Positions 25,503 through 34,962 are shown, numbered from the stretch's first letter. The stretch: 64,000 nucleotides of DNA from Streptomyces sp. HSG2 (GCF_016598575.1 NZ_CP066801.1:4816501-4880500), one strand, 5' to 3'. Notes: generated by a model from the letters alone, not told the origin. Numbers and translations are program-made.

Positions 25503-25950
25503 GCCGGGCCACCCCGCGCCTTTCGCGGAACCCGAAGCGCGAGTTCCGCGGCGCCCGGGCGCCGGGTCCTGTCACGAGGGGTGGCGCACGCGCTGGGCCG
25601 AACGGGTGAAGGCGCGATGAGTCTGGTGGGACCTACCCGGACGAACCGGGACAGGACGGGGTCGGCGGACGCGGGGGCGCTCCGGGAGACTTGCCGGAAA
25701 CCCGCGGCCCCATAGAGCGGGCCCCCGCTCATTTGGTTAGTCTGATGCCGGCGGGAGGCTTCCACGGGTTCACCCACGCTCGTGGCCCGCCGTGAGGGCG
25801 GCCCGGGGACACCACGGTTCGCCTTCGGCCGAGTTGCCGGCGCCACCGCGTCCGAACTGCTCTTCGTACCGAGACCCGAGCGGGCGCCAGGCTCCGGAGG
25901 ATGGAACGCCGGGCGACGCCCCAGGGTGACCGACACAGAAGGAGTGCGCG
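25503..25950. other. 448-base intergenic region
   Basis: Contains a hairpin just after the SDR gene and no credible gene. A less GC-rich stretch at about 25725-25750 may belong to the promoter of the following small gene. Confidence 0.45.
25524..25550 (+). terminator. Terminator hairpin after SDR gene
   Basis: Perfect eight-base stem CGCGGAAC and GTTCCGCG with an 11-base loop, 21 bases after the stop codon. No T run follows. Confidence 0.55.
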
Positions 25951-26124
25951 GTGACACCGGAGAAGACCGAACGCGAGCAGCGCCCCCAGGACCCCCCGGA
26001 ACCCTCGCCCAGGCCGTCGGGCGCGATCCGGTTCCTCGACGTCTGGGCGCGGTCGGCGCCCATCCGGCTTGCGGGCTACGAGGACGATCTCGCCGAGCCG
26101 CACATCCTGCCCGGCGTGGACTGA
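25951..26124 (+). CDS. Small hypothetical protein, 57 residues
   Basis: Starts at GTG with AAGGAG eight bases upstream. The N-terminal third is charged and Pro-rich; the remainder reads IRFLDVWARSAPIRLAGYEDDLAEPHILPGVD, an ordinary, non-repetitive protein sequence ending in a natural stop. It ends 19 bases before the convergent LacI gene. No family recognised. Confidence 0.6.
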   Translation: MTPEKTEREQRPQDPPEPSPRPSGAIRFLDVWARSAPIRLAGYEDDLAEPHILPGVD

Positions 26125-26143
26125 GGGAGGCGCGCGGGCCGGC

Positions 26144-27184
26144 TCAGGCGGTGGCCGGCCCCGTGCTCTCCCGGGGGATCAGCCGAGGGACCGGCACGCC
26201 GACCGTCCGCGCCGGACCGCCGTCGAGGAGCGCCGTCAGCTCCGACGCGGCGGTGCGCCCGAACCCCACACTGTCCCGGGACAGCGCCGACAGCCAGGGC
26301 TTGACCAGTCGGCAGAGCGCCGAGTCCTCCCACGACACGATCGAGACGTCCCGAGGGACGACCAGGCCCAGTTCCCTGGCGGCCGCGACGCCGGCCACGG
26401 CCATCACGTCGTTGTCGTAGATCAGCGCTGTCGGAGGTTCGCGCTCCTCCAGAACGCGGCGGGTGACGGCGGCGCCCTCGGCGTCGGAGTAGTCGGTCGT
26501 GAGAGATCGGACCTCGGCTCCGTGCCGTGCCGCCTCCCTCCGCAGGGCGCCGATCCGCCTTTCGGTGTGGGCGAGTTCGGGCAGCCCGGCGATGTGCGCG
26601 ATCCTCCGGTGACCCAGCTCGCGCAGACCGGCCACCAGCGCCGCCATGGCGCGCGCGTCGTCCGCGAACACCGTCGACAGCCGAGGGTGGCGCCGGTCCC
26701 GCGCGCCGCCGATCACCACCGCGGGCAGACCCAGTTCGTCCAGCAGACCCGGGCGCGGGTCGTCGGTGCGCGGATCGACCACCAGGACCCCGTCCACCCG
26801 ATGCTCCGCCCACCACCGACGGTAGACGGCGCACTCGTCCTCGATGTCGGACGCCATCTGGAAGAGCAGCCCCAGGTGTCGCTCGGCCAGCACCTGTTGG
26901 ATGCCGGACACCAGTTGGAGGAAGAAGGAGTCCACGCCGAGGGTGTGCGCCGGGCGAGCCAGGACGAGCCCCACCGTGGCCGCCCCCTCGCCGGACAGAG
27001 CCCGTGCCGCGGTGCTCGGCCGCCACCCCAACTGCTCGGCCACTCGGCGCACCCGGTCCCGGGTGGCCTCGGAGACGCCCGGACGGTCGTTCAACGCGAA
27101 GGACACCGCGCTTTCCGAGACCCCGGCGCGCCGTGCGACGTCCTTCATCGTCGGGCGCCGGGCGGAGCCCCGCTCCGTGGGCAT
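26144..27184 (-). CDS. LacI-family transcriptional regulator
   Basis: A 346-residue repressor. The DNA-binding helix-turn-helix is MKDVARRAGVSESAVSFALN at about residues 13-32, followed by the hinge helix region RPSTAARALSG, and a periplasmic-binding-protein-like effector domain with VDGVLVVDPR, LGHRRIAHIAG and ALIYDNDVMAVAG. It is divergent from the sugar ABC operon, with two near-palindromes between them, and so very probably represses that operon and itself until a mannoside-type inducer binds. Confidence 0.92.
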   Translation of the reverse strand: MPTERGSARRPTMKDVARRAGVSESAVSFALNDRPGVSEATRDRVRRVAEQLGWRPSTAARALSGEGAATVGLVLARPAHTLGVDSFFLQLVSGIQQVLAERHLGLLFQMASDIEDECAVYRRWWAEHRVDGVLVVDPRTDDPRPGLLDELGLPAVVIGGARDRRHPRLSTVFADDARAMAALVAGLRELGHRRIAHIAGLPELAHTERRIGALRREAARHGAEVRSLTTDYSDAEGAAVTRRVLEEREPPTALIYDNDVMAVAGVAAARELGLVVPRDVSIVSWEDSALCRLVKPWLSALSRDSVGFGRTAASELTALLDGGPARTVGVPVPRLIPRESTGPATA

Positions 27185-27208
27185 GGGTGCCCCCTTCCCC
27201 GAAGATCA

Positions 27209-27222
27209 CTAAAGCGCTTGAG
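27209..27222. promoter_or_regulatory. LacI-type operator 1
   Basis: CTAAAGCGCTTGAG, an imperfect palindrome with the central CG usual for this regulator family. Its first nine bases are identical to operator 2. Confidence 0.65.
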
Positions 27223-27232
27223 TGGCGGAAGC

Positions 27233-27246
27233 CTAAAGCGCATTAG
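27233..27246. promoter_or_regulatory. LacI-type operator 2
   Basis: CTAAAGCGCATTAG, palindromic except at one pair; starts exactly 24 bases after operator 1. TTGACA follows at 27253 and could be a -35 hexamer. Confidence 0.7.
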
Positions 27247-27321
27247 TTCATCTTGACAACCCCCCTCCCGGCCCCGCTTCCGGGCCGGATCGGTGCGCTC
27301 CGACGAGTTGCCGCCAATCCA

Positions 27322-27351
27322 TTGACTTTCCGCGGAATCGCACGGCAAGGT
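27322..27351 (+). promoter_or_regulatory. Possible promoter of sugar operon
   Basis: TTGACT and CAAGGT separated by 18 bases, 45 bases before the GTG of the first gene. It is a plausible housekeeping promoter but one of two candidates, the other starting at TTGACA, 27253. Confidence 0.4.
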
Positions 27352-27395
27352 CACTGCCGTCCAGTCGCAGACACCGACCAGGGAGAGGTGCCATC

Positions 27396-28688
27396 GTGCC
27401 CGTCTCGCGCAGAACACTCGCCGTCTCCGTCGCCGCCGCCCTCCTGCTCCCGCTGAGCGCCTGCGGTTCCGGCGGCGGCGACGGCGGCTCCGACGACGCC
27501 TCCGGCAAGGTCGAAGGGGACATCACCTTCCAGACCTGGAACCTCCAGGCGGGCTTCAAGGACTACTTCGAAGGCGTGATCGCCGACTTCGAGAAGGAGT
27601 ACCCCGGCACCGACGTCCGGTGGATCGACCAGCCGGCCGAAGGGTATGCCGACAAGATCAGCGCCGACGCCGCCGGCGGCACGCTGCCGGACGTCGTCAA
27701 CGTCGCCCCGGACCTGGTGGCGCCGCTGGCCAAGGCGGGTCTCGCGCTCGACCTGGACGAGGCGGCCCCGCAGTACGAGAAGGAGTACCTGGAGGGCGCC
27801 TGGGCCAGCCACCGGATACCCGGGCTGGAGGGCACCTACGCCTTCCCCTGGTACCTCAACACCGGCCCGCTCTTCTACAACAAGTCGCTCTTCGAGAAGG
27901 CCGGTCTGGACCCGGAGCAGCCGCCCGAGACCTATGACGACCTCTTCGAACAGGCGATGCGGATCACCGAGAGCACCGACGGAGAGGTCGCCACGCTCTC
28001 CAACGTGCCGGCCATCGAGGACTTCGGTCGCTACGGCGTGCCCCTGATGAACGACGCGGGCACCGCCTTCACCTTCAACAACGTCACCGGGGTCGAACTC
28101 CTCACCAAATACAAGGAGTTGTTCGACGCCGGGGCCCTGGACGGGCAGGCGCTCAGCGCCACTCCCGAATCCGCGGGCAAGAAGTTCCTCACCGGCGCCG
28201 TCGCGATGAACCCGGGCAGTGCGCTGGACCTGGAGAAGTTCAAGAAGGAGGCGCCGAGCCTCTACGAGAACATCGGCATCACCGACCAGATCACCAACAC
28301 CGGACTGGCCAACATGTACGTGATGGGCGTGATGGTCAACGCGCAGACCGAACGCAAGCCGGCCGCGATCGCCTTCGCCCACTACGTAACCGACGCGACC
28401 CGGCAGATGGACTTCGCCGAGCAGGTGGCCATCTTCCCGAGCACCGCCGGCTCCCTCGACGAACCGCACTTCACCGAGGAGGACGGCACCGACGAGACGC
28501 GGGTTCGGATCGCCGCCGCCAAGTCCCTGAAGACCGCGGTGAACTACACCCCCGTGCTCTTCAGCGAGCAGATGAAGACCGAGTTGCAGAACGAGGTCGC
28601 CAAGGCGCTCCAAGGCAAGAAGAGCCCCGAAGAGGCGCTCGACGACGCCGCCGAGGCGTGCAACAAGCTGCTCGCGCAGCAGGGCTGA
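27396..28688 (+). CDS. Sugar ABC transporter substrate-binding lipoprotein
   Basis: A 430-residue extracellular solute-binding protein of the oligosaccharide class. The signal peptide ends in the lipobox LSAC near residue 25, followed by a Gly/Ser/Asp linker and then DITFQTWNLQAG. The family sequences GGTLPDVVNVAPD and YAFPWYLNTGPLFYNKSLFEKAGLD are clear. The GTG has GGGAGAGG upstream. First gene of an operon that ends in intracellular glycosidases, so it should capture a mannose-containing oligosaccharide outside the cell. Confidence 0.9.
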   Translation: MPVSRRTLAVSVAAALLLPLSACGSGGGDGGSDDASGKVEGDITFQTWNLQAGFKDYFEGVIADFEKEYPGTDVRWIDQPAEGYADKISADAAGGTLPDVVNVAPDLVAPLAKAGLALDLDEAAPQYEKEYLEGAWASHRIPGLEGTYAFPWYLNTGPLFYNKSLFEKAGLDPEQPPETYDDLFEQAMRITESTDGEVATLSNVPAIEDFGRYGVPLMNDAGTAFTFNNVTGVELLTKYKELFDAGALDGQALSATPESAGKKFLTGAVAMNPGSALDLEKFKKEAPSLYENIGITDQITNTGLANMYVMGVMVNAQTERKPAAIAFAHYVTDATRQMDFAEQVAIFPSTAGSLDEPHFTEEDGTDETRVRIAAAKSLKTAVNYTPVLFSEQMKTELQNEVAKALQGKKSPEEALDDAAEACNKLLAQQG

Positions 28689-28691
28689 CCC

Positions 28692-29597
28692 ATGGCGAGC
28701 ACCACCGTTCCCGGGAAGGCCAAGCGCGTCCGACGGCAACTGCCCCTCAGCCCGTGGCTGTTCGCCGCGCCCGGCCTGGTCGTCGTCGGTATGTTCAGCC
28801 TCTACCCTTTCGTCTCCACCCTGGTCAACGCCTTCACCGACCGCCGTACCCTGGTTCCCGGCGAATTCGTGGGCCTCGCCAACTTCCGTGAACTGCTCCA
28901 CGACGAGATGTTCTGGATCGGGCTGCGCAACAGCACCCTCTACGTCCTGGGTGTCGTCCCCGCCCTGGTGCTGTTGCCGCTGCTGCTGGCCTTGTTGGTG
29001 CGGAAGACCATCCCCGGCATCACCTTCTTCCGCTCCGCCTTCTACACCCCCGTGGTCGCTTCCATCGTCGTGGTGGGACTGATCTGGGTCTGGCTCCTGG
29101 ACGACCGAGGACTGGTCAACAACCTGCTGGAGACGGTGGGCGTGGGACGGATCAGTTTCCTCGGCGACCAGTGGCTGATCCTGCTCAGCGCCATGGCCGT
29201 CACCGTCTGGAAGGGTCTCGGCTACTACATGATCATCTATCTCGCGGCGTTGGCCAACGTCCCGCGGGAGCTGCACGAGGCCGCCGCCGTCGACGGGGCG
29301 GGTCCCGTGCGCAGGTTCCTCACGGTCACCGTGCCGGCCGTGCGCTCCACCATGGTCCTGGTCGGGGCGCTCTCGTCGGTCGCCGCCTTCAAGGTCTTCT
29401 CCGAGGTCTATCTCCTGGCCGGCCCCGGCGGCGGCCCGGCCGGCGAGGACACGACCCTGGTCATGCTCGTGCAGCGGACCGGAACCGGACTGAGCGGGCG
29501 CGTCGGGTACGCCTCCGCCGTGTCGGTGGTGGTGTTCGTCGTCACCGTGGGCCTGATGCTGCTCGTCCTGCGCGCCGACCGGAAGGACGCCTCGTGA
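28692..29597 (+). CDS. Sugar ABC transporter permease (MalF/UgpA type)
   Basis: A 301-residue membrane subunit with six helices. The loop that contacts the ATPase is NVPRELHEAAAVDGAGPVRRFLTVTVP around residue 200. It begins three bases after the lipoprotein gene and overlaps the next permease by GTGA. Confidence 0.92.
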   Translation: MASTTVPGKAKRVRRQLPLSPWLFAAPGLVVVGMFSLYPFVSTLVNAFTDRRTLVPGEFVGLANFRELLHDEMFWIGLRNSTLYVLGVVPALVLLPLLLALLVRKTIPGITFFRSAFYTPVVASIVVVGLIWVWLLDDRGLVNNLLETVGVGRISFLGDQWLILLSAMAVTVWKGLGYYMIIYLAALANVPRELHEAAAVDGAGPVRRFLTVTVPAVRSTMVLVGALSSVAAFKVFSEVYLLAGPGGGPAGEDTTLVMLVQRTGTGLSGRVGYASAVSVVVFVVTVGLMLLVLRADRKDAS

Positions 29598-30502
29598 GCG
29601 CCACACCACCAAGCCGGGCCGACGGCCGCGCCGTGCCCGCCACGAGGCGGGCACGCGTCACCGACGAGGACGGCCGCCGCGTCCGCGGCTGGGAACTGGC
29701 CCTGCGCTACGTCCTCCTCGTCGCCGTGCTGGCCCTCACCATCGGCCCCTTCCTGTGGCAACTGTCCACCTCCCTCAAGGGGCCCACCGAGGACATCTTC
29801 AGCTCCCCGCCGAGGTTCCTGCCGAGCGAGCCGACCCTCCACAACTACGCGCGGGTCACCGACACGATCCCCGTGTGGGACTACGCCCTGAACTCGTTGA
29901 AGGTCGCCGTCGCCAACGTCGTCACCAACTGCGTCGGCGCCGCCCTCGCCGGCTACGCGCTGGCCCGACTGCACTACCGCGGACGGCGCGTCGCCACCGT
30001 CGTCTTCGTGCTGGCCATGCTGGTGCCCGTCGAGGGCATCATCATCGCCCAGTTCACGACGATGCGTGACCTGGGGTTGAACAACACCCTGATCGGCGTG
30101 CTGCTGCCGGCCTGCGTCAGCGCCCTGAACGTGCTGCTGATGCGCAACGCCTTCCTCAACGTGCCCTTCGAGATCGAGGAGGCGGCCTTCGTCGACGGCG
30201 CCAACGTGTGGCAGCGGTTCTTCCGGATCGCCCTGCCCTCCGTGAAGGGAACTCTGGCCGTGGTGGCGATCTTCGCCTTCATGGGGGCGTGGGACGACTT
30301 CCTCTGGCCGCTCATCGTGCTCAGCGACCCGTCCAAGTTCACCCTCACCATCGGCCTCAACTACCTGCACGGCACCTTCGCCAACGACGAACGTCTGGTG
30401 GCCGCCGGGACGATCATCGCGGTGGCACCCCTGATCATCCTCTTCGCCTGTCTCCAGCGCTACTTCTTCCGCGGCGTCGGCGAGGGCGCCGTCAAGGGCT
30501 GA
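29594..30502 (+). CDS. Sugar ABC transporter permease (MalG/UgpE type)
   Basis: A 302-residue partner of the preceding permease, from a GTG that overlaps its stop. The EAA loop reads NVPFEIEEAAFVDGANVWQRFFRIALP. No ATP-binding subunit is encoded in this operon; in Streptomyces such systems are usually energised by the shared ATPase MsiK encoded elsewhere. Confidence 0.92.
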   Translation: MSATPPSRADGRAVPATRRARVTDEDGRRVRGWELALRYVLLVAVLALTIGPFLWQLSTSLKGPTEDIFSSPPRFLPSEPTLHNYARVTDTIPVWDYALNSLKVAVANVVTNCVGAALAGYALARLHYRGRRVATVVFVLAMLVPVEGIIIAQFTTMRDLGLNNTLIGVLLPACVSALNVLLMRNAFLNVPFEIEEAAFVDGANVWQRFFRIALPSVKGTLAVVAIFAFMGAWDDFLWPLIVLSDPSKFTLTIGLNYLHGTFANDERLVAAGTIIAVAPLIILFACLQRYFFRGVGEGAVKG

Positions 30503-30525
30503 CCCCCCACACCCAAGGAAAACCC

Positions 30526-31794
30526 ATGCCCGCTCCCGTGCGCTTCGGCGTCAACTACACCCCAAGCGTGGGGTGGTTCCATCACTGGCTCGACTTCGAC
30601 GAGGACTCCGTCCGCGCCGACCTCGACTCCATCGCCGCACTCGGCATGGACCACGTCCGGGTCTTCCCCCTGTGGCCCTACTTCCAGCCCAACCGCACCC
30701 TGATCCGAGGGAGCGCCGTGGACGACCTGGTCCGTCTGGTGGACGCGGCGGGCGAGCGCGGGCTGGACGTCAACGTCGACGGCCTCCAAGGGCACCTGAG
30801 CAGCTTCGACTTCCTCCCCGCGTGGACCCGCACCTGGCACCGTCGCAACCTGTTCACCGATCCACGGGTCCTGGAAGGGCAGGCCGCGTACCTGCACACC
30901 CTCGCCGCGGCGCTCGCCGACCGCCCCAACTTCCTCGGGATGACCCTGGGCAACGAGATCAACCAGTTCTCCGCGTCCCCCCACCCCGACCCCGACCGGG
31001 CCACCCCCGAGCAGATCGACACCTGGCTGGAGCGGATGCTCGGCGCCTGCGAGAGCGGCGCCCCCGGCCGGGCCCATCTGCACGCCGAGTACGACGCCAC
31101 CTGGTACCAGGACGACCAACCGTTCACGCCCGGCCAGGCCGCCCGCAAAGGCGCCATGACGGCCGTGCACTCCTGGGTCTTCAACGGCACCGCCCAGCGG
31201 CACGGCCGTGCCTCCGTGCCCTCCGAGCACCACGCGGCCTACCTGGTGGAACTGAGCAAGGCCTGGGCCGTCGACCCAGGGCGTCCGGTCTGGCTCCAGG
31301 AGGTGGGCGCCCCCGCCCCCCTCGTCGCGGCCGAGCACGCGGCCGAATTCACCGCGGCGACCGTCGCCAACGTCCTGGACTGCCCCGAACTCTGGGGCAT
31401 CACCTGGTGGTGCTCCCACGACGTCTCCCGTGACCTCGCCGACTTCCCCGAACTGGAGTACGGCCTGGGCGTCCTCACCAACGATCGACGCCCCAAGGAC
31501 ATCGCGCGCGTCCTGGCGGAGGCCGCGCGGGAGGCCAGGGCGCACCCGCGCCGCGCGGCCCCGAGGACGACGGCGCTGGTCGTCCCGGCCGCCTCGGGGG
31601 CGCGGTCGCGCTGCGCCCCCGGCGGTCCCGTCTTCGACGCGTTCTTCGGGCTGGCCGCGGACGGTGCGCGTCCCACCGCCGTCCTGGACGTCCTGGCCGA
31701 CGACGGAGCCCATCTGGCGGCACGTGGCATCACCGACGTCGTCACGCCCGAGCGGGTCCTCGCCACCCGCGCTCGGACCGGCGTGCGGTCGTGA
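30526..31794 (+). CDS. GH5-like glycoside hydrolase
   Basis: A 422-residue TIM-barrel glycosidase without signal peptide, hence cytoplasmic. The acid/base Glu is in FLGMTLGNEINQ and the nucleophile Glu probably in PVWLQEVGAP, matching strands 4 and 7 of clan GH-A. AAGGAA precedes the ATG by six bases. Its place between the transporter and an alpha-mannosidase suggests a beta-mannosidase or related activity on imported oligosaccharides, but the substrate is inferred only. The last 70 residues are outside the barrel and contain a Cys/Pro-rich patch. Confidence 0.85.
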   Translation: MPAPVRFGVNYTPSVGWFHHWLDFDEDSVRADLDSIAALGMDHVRVFPLWPYFQPNRTLIRGSAVDDLVRLVDAAGERGLDVNVDGLQGHLSSFDFLPAWTRTWHRRNLFTDPRVLEGQAAYLHTLAAALADRPNFLGMTLGNEINQFSASPHPDPDRATPEQIDTWLERMLGACESGAPGRAHLHAEYDATWYQDDQPFTPGQAARKGAMTAVHSWVFNGTAQRHGRASVPSEHHAAYLVELSKAWAVDPGRPVWLQEVGAPAPLVAAEHAAEFTAATVANVLDCPELWGITWWCSHDVSRDLADFPELEYGLGVLTNDRRPKDIARVLAEAAREARAHPRRAAPRTTALVVPAASGARSRCAPGGPVFDAFFGLAADGARPTAVLDVLADDGAHLAARGITDVVTPERVLATRARTGVRS

Positions 31795-31938
31795 CGCCGG
31801 CCGGACCGGCGGCCGGACGCGGCCCGCCGCCCCGTACGGTACGCACCGAGTACCGAGGCGGGCACCGCACCCGCCCCGGAGCCCCCGACCTGGTGACCGT
31901 CCAGGCGCCCTCTCGCCCCCGACCCCGGAGCACAACCC

Positions 31939-34900
31939 ATGCATGACGACCGCAAGCTGGTGGAGGCCCGCCTCAAGCGCGTCCTCGACGAGCGGATCCG
32001 GCCCGCCGTTCACCCCGAGTCCGTACCCCTGGACGTGGCGGTCTGGCACGCGCCCGGCGAACCGGTGCCGGTGGAGGAAGGCCTGGCGGCCACCCCCGAG
32101 CCCATCGCGGTGGGCAGCCGCTGGGGCGCGCCCTGGGGGACGAGCTGGTTCCGGGTGACCGGTACCGTGCCGGAGGCGTGGGCGGGGAGGACCGTGGAAG
32201 CCATCCTCGATATCGGCTTCGACGAGAACATGCCCGGCTTCCAGTGCGAGGGGCTGGTGTACCGGCCCGACGGGAGCCCGGTGAAGGGGCTCAACCCCCG
32301 TAACCAGTGGGTCCGGGTCGGCTCGCCGGCGGCGGGCGGGGAGGAGATCCGTCTGCATGTCGAGGCCGCGTCCAACCCGGTCATCCTCGACTACCACCCC
32401 TTCCTGCCCACCGCCCTGGGCGACAAGGAGACCGCGGGCGACGAGCCGCAGTACACGCTGACCCGCATGGACCTCGCCGTCTTCGACGAGACGGTCTGGC
32501 AGCTCGTCGTGGACCTGGAGGTCCTCGGCGAACTCATGGTCGAGCTGCCGGAGGACGCTCCGCGCCGTTGGGAGATCCTTCGCGCGGTCGACAGGGCGCT
32601 GGACGCCGTCGACCTCCAGGACGTGGGGGGCACGGCCGGCGCCGCGCGCGCCGCTTTGACCGACGTCCTGTCCGCTCCCGCCGTCCCCTCGGCACACCGG
32701 ATCAGCGCGGTCGGACACGCGCACATCGACTCGGCATGGCTGTGGCCGCTGCGCGAGACGGTGCGGAAGGTGGCCCGAACCACCTCCAACATGACCGCCC
32801 TCCTGGACGAGTCGCCGGAGTTCGTCTTCGCCATGTCCCAGGCCCAGCAGTGGGCCTGGGTCCGCGACCACCGCCCCGAGGTGTGGGCGCGGGTGAAGGA
32901 GGCTGTCGCCGAGGGGAGGTTCGTGCCCACCGGAGGCATGTGGGTGGAATCCGACACCAACATGCCCGGATCGGAGGCGATGGCCCGTCAGTTCGTGCAC
33001 GGAAAACGCTTTTTCCTCGACGAGTTCGGCATCGAGAACGACGAGGCGTGGCTCCCCGACACCTTCGGCTTCGCGGCCGGGCTGCCGCAGATCATCAAGG
33101 CGGCCGGTGCCAAGTACCTGCTGACACAGAAGATCTCCTGGTCGCAGACGAACCGCTTCCCCCATCACACCTTCCGCTGGGAAGGCATCGACGGCACGCG
33201 CGTCTTCACCCACTTCCCGCCCGTCGACACCTACAACTGCTCGATGAAGGGCTCCGAGATCGCGCACGCCGCGCGGAACTTCAAGGACAAGGGCGTCGCC
33301 CGACACTCGCTGGCGCCCACCGGATGGGGCGACGGAGGTGGCGGCACCACCCGAGAGATGGTCGCCAAGGCGGCTCGGCTCCGGGATCTGGAGGGTTCGG
33401 CGACCGTCACCTGGGAGACCCCCGGGGAGTTCTTCGCGAAGGCCGCCGCCGAGTACCCCGAGCCGCCCGTGTGGGTGGGCGAGCTGTATCTGGAGTTGCA
33501 CCGGGCCACCCTCACCAGCCAGGCGCAGACCAAGCAGGGCAACCGACGCAGCGAACACCTCCTACGGGAAGCCGAGTTGTGGGCCGCGACCGCCGAGGTG
33601 CGCACCGGCCACCCCTACCCTCACGAGGAACTCGACCGGCTGTGGAAGACGGTTCTGCTGCACCAGTTCCACGACATCCTGCCCGGCTCCTCCATCGCCT
33701 GGGTGCACCGTGAGGCGCGCGACACCTACGCGCGGGTGGCGGCCGAGCTCACCGGCATCGTGGAATCCGCCCAGCGGGAGCTCGCCGGTGAGGGGGACGT
33801 CCCGCTCGTCTTCAACGCGGCGCCGCACGGACGGTCCGGTGTCGCCGCCGGCGGCGCCGCACCGGCGGAACCGCCGCGGCGGACGGTCAGGCGCCCCCGG
33901 GACGCCGGGGGGTTCGTCCTGGAGAACGACCTGCTGCGGGTCGAGGTCGACGCGCGCGGGCTCGTCGTCTCCGCCTACGATCTCGCGGCCGACCGGGAGA
34001 CGGTGGCACCCGGAACGGCGGCCAACCTCCTCCAGTTGCACCCCGACTTCCCCAACATGTGGGATGCCTGGGACGTCGACGAGTTCTACCGCCACTCGGT
34101 CACCGACCTCACGGACGTCGAGAGGGTGGCACCGGGAGAGGACGACGCCTCGGTGCGCGTCGAGCGGGCCTTCGGCTCCTCCCGGGTCGTCCAGGTCCTG
34201 ACGCTGGTGCCGGGCGAGCGCAGGCTGGAGATCGACACCGAGGTCGACTGGCACGAGACGGAGAAGTTCCTCAAACTCGCCTTCCCGATCGACGTGCACG
34301 CCGAACGCTACGCCTCCGAGACGCAGTTCGGGCACCATCACCGCCCGACCCACACCAACACCAGTTGGGAGGCAGCCAAGTTCGAGGCGTGCAACCACCG
34401 CTTCGTGCACCTGGAGGAGCCCGGCTGGGGGGTGGCCGTCGTCAACGACTCCACCTACGGCCACGACGTCACACGCACCGTGCGAGAGGACGGCGACGGA
34501 GGCACGACGACCACCGTCAGGGTCTCCCTGCTGCGTGCCCCCCGCTTCCCCGACCCGGAGACGGACCAGGGGGTGCATCGGTTCCGGCACGCGCTGGTGC
34601 CGGGCGCGGGAATCGGCGACGCGGTCCGCGAGGGGTGGCGGATCAACCAGCCAGAGCGGCGCCTCGCCGGCGCCCGGGAGGTGGCCCCGTTGGTGTCGGT
34701 GGACCGGGACGCGGTGGTGATCACCGCCGTGAAACTCGCCGACGACGGCAGCGGCGACGTGGTCGTCCGCTTCCACGAGGCGCACGGGGGACGGAGTCGG
34801 GCGGTGCTCACCGCCTCCTTCCCCGTCGCCGGTGTGACGGAGACGGACCTGTTGGAGCGCCCGCTGTCCGGTGCGGGTGCCGGGATCCGGGTGGACGGGG

Positions 34901-34962
34901 ACCGGGTGGAGGTGCGGTTGCGGCCCTTCCAGTTGACCACCCTGCGCCTGCGGCGCGCGTAG
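31939..34962 (+). CDS. Alpha-mannosidase, GH38
   Basis: A 1007-residue retaining alpha-mannosidase, cytoplasmic. After an N-terminal beta domain of about 250 residues comes the zinc-dependent catalytic domain: the zinc ligands H-x-D in VGHAHIDSAWLWPLRET, the nucleophile Asp in WVESDTNMPGSEA, and WLPDTFGFAAGLPQI. The C-terminal half has the beta-sandwich domains usual in this family. Full length and uninterrupted. GGAG stands ten bases before the ATG; the 144-base gap after the GH5-like gene may hold a secondary promoter. It probably releases mannose from imported oligosaccharides, for example of fungal or glycoprotein origin. Confidence 0.94.
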   Translation: MHDDRKLVEARLKRVLDERIRPAVHPESVPLDVAVWHAPGEPVPVEEGLAATPEPIAVGSRWGAPWGTSWFRVTGTVPEAWAGRTVEAILDIGFDENMPGFQCEGLVYRPDGSPVKGLNPRNQWVRVGSPAAGGEEIRLHVEAASNPVILDYHPFLPTALGDKETAGDEPQYTLTRMDLAVFDETVWQLVVDLEVLGELMVELPEDAPRRWEILRAVDRALDAVDLQDVGGTAGAARAALTDVLSAPAVPSAHRISAVGHAHIDSAWLWPLRETVRKVARTTSNMTALLDESPEFVFAMSQAQQWAWVRDHRPEVWARVKEAVAEGRFVPTGGMWVESDTNMPGSEAMARQFVHGKRFFLDEFGIENDEAWLPDTFGFAAGLPQIIKAAGAKYLLTQKISWSQTNRFPHHTFRWEGIDGTRVFTHFPPVDTYNCSMKGSEIAHAARNFKDKGVARHSLAPTGWGDGGGGTTREMVAKAARLRDLEGSATVTWETPGEFFAKAAAEYPEPPVWVGELYLELHRATLTSQAQTKQGNRRSEHLLREAELWAATAEVRTGHPYPHEELDRLWKTVLLHQFHDILPGSSIAWVHREARDTYARVAAELTGIVESAQRELAGEGDVPLVFNAAPHGRSGVAAGGAAPAEPPRRTVRRPRDAGGFVLENDLLRVEVDARGLVVSAYDLAADRETVAPGTAANLLQLHPDFPNMWDAWDVDEFYRHSVTDLTDVERVAPGEDDASVRVERAFGSSRVVQVLTLVPGERRLEIDTEVDWHETEKFLKLAFPIDVHAERYASETQFGHHHRPTHTNTSWEAAKFEACNHRFVHLEEPGWGVAVVNDSTYGHDVTRTVREDGDGGTTTTVRVSLLRAPRFPDPETDQGVHRFRHALVPGAGIGDAVREGWRINQPERRLAGAREVAPLVSVDRDAVVITAVKLADDGSGDVVVRFHEAHGGRSRAVLTASFPVAGVTETDLLERPLSGAGAGIRVDGDRVEVRLRPFQLTTLRLRRA

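Noticed and set aside
27351-29654. A 767-codon antisense frame over the sugar transporter genes
   Set aside because: No ribosome binding site, His/Gln/Asp/Gly repeat-like composition, and fully explained as a shadow of the lipoprotein and permease genes.
30460-33558. A 1032-codon open frame on the strand opposite the GH5-like and mannosidase genes
   Set aside because: It mirrors the codon structure of real genes on the other strand, has no domain and contains Gly/Asp/Val/Arg-rich filler. Typical antisense frame in very GC-rich DNA.
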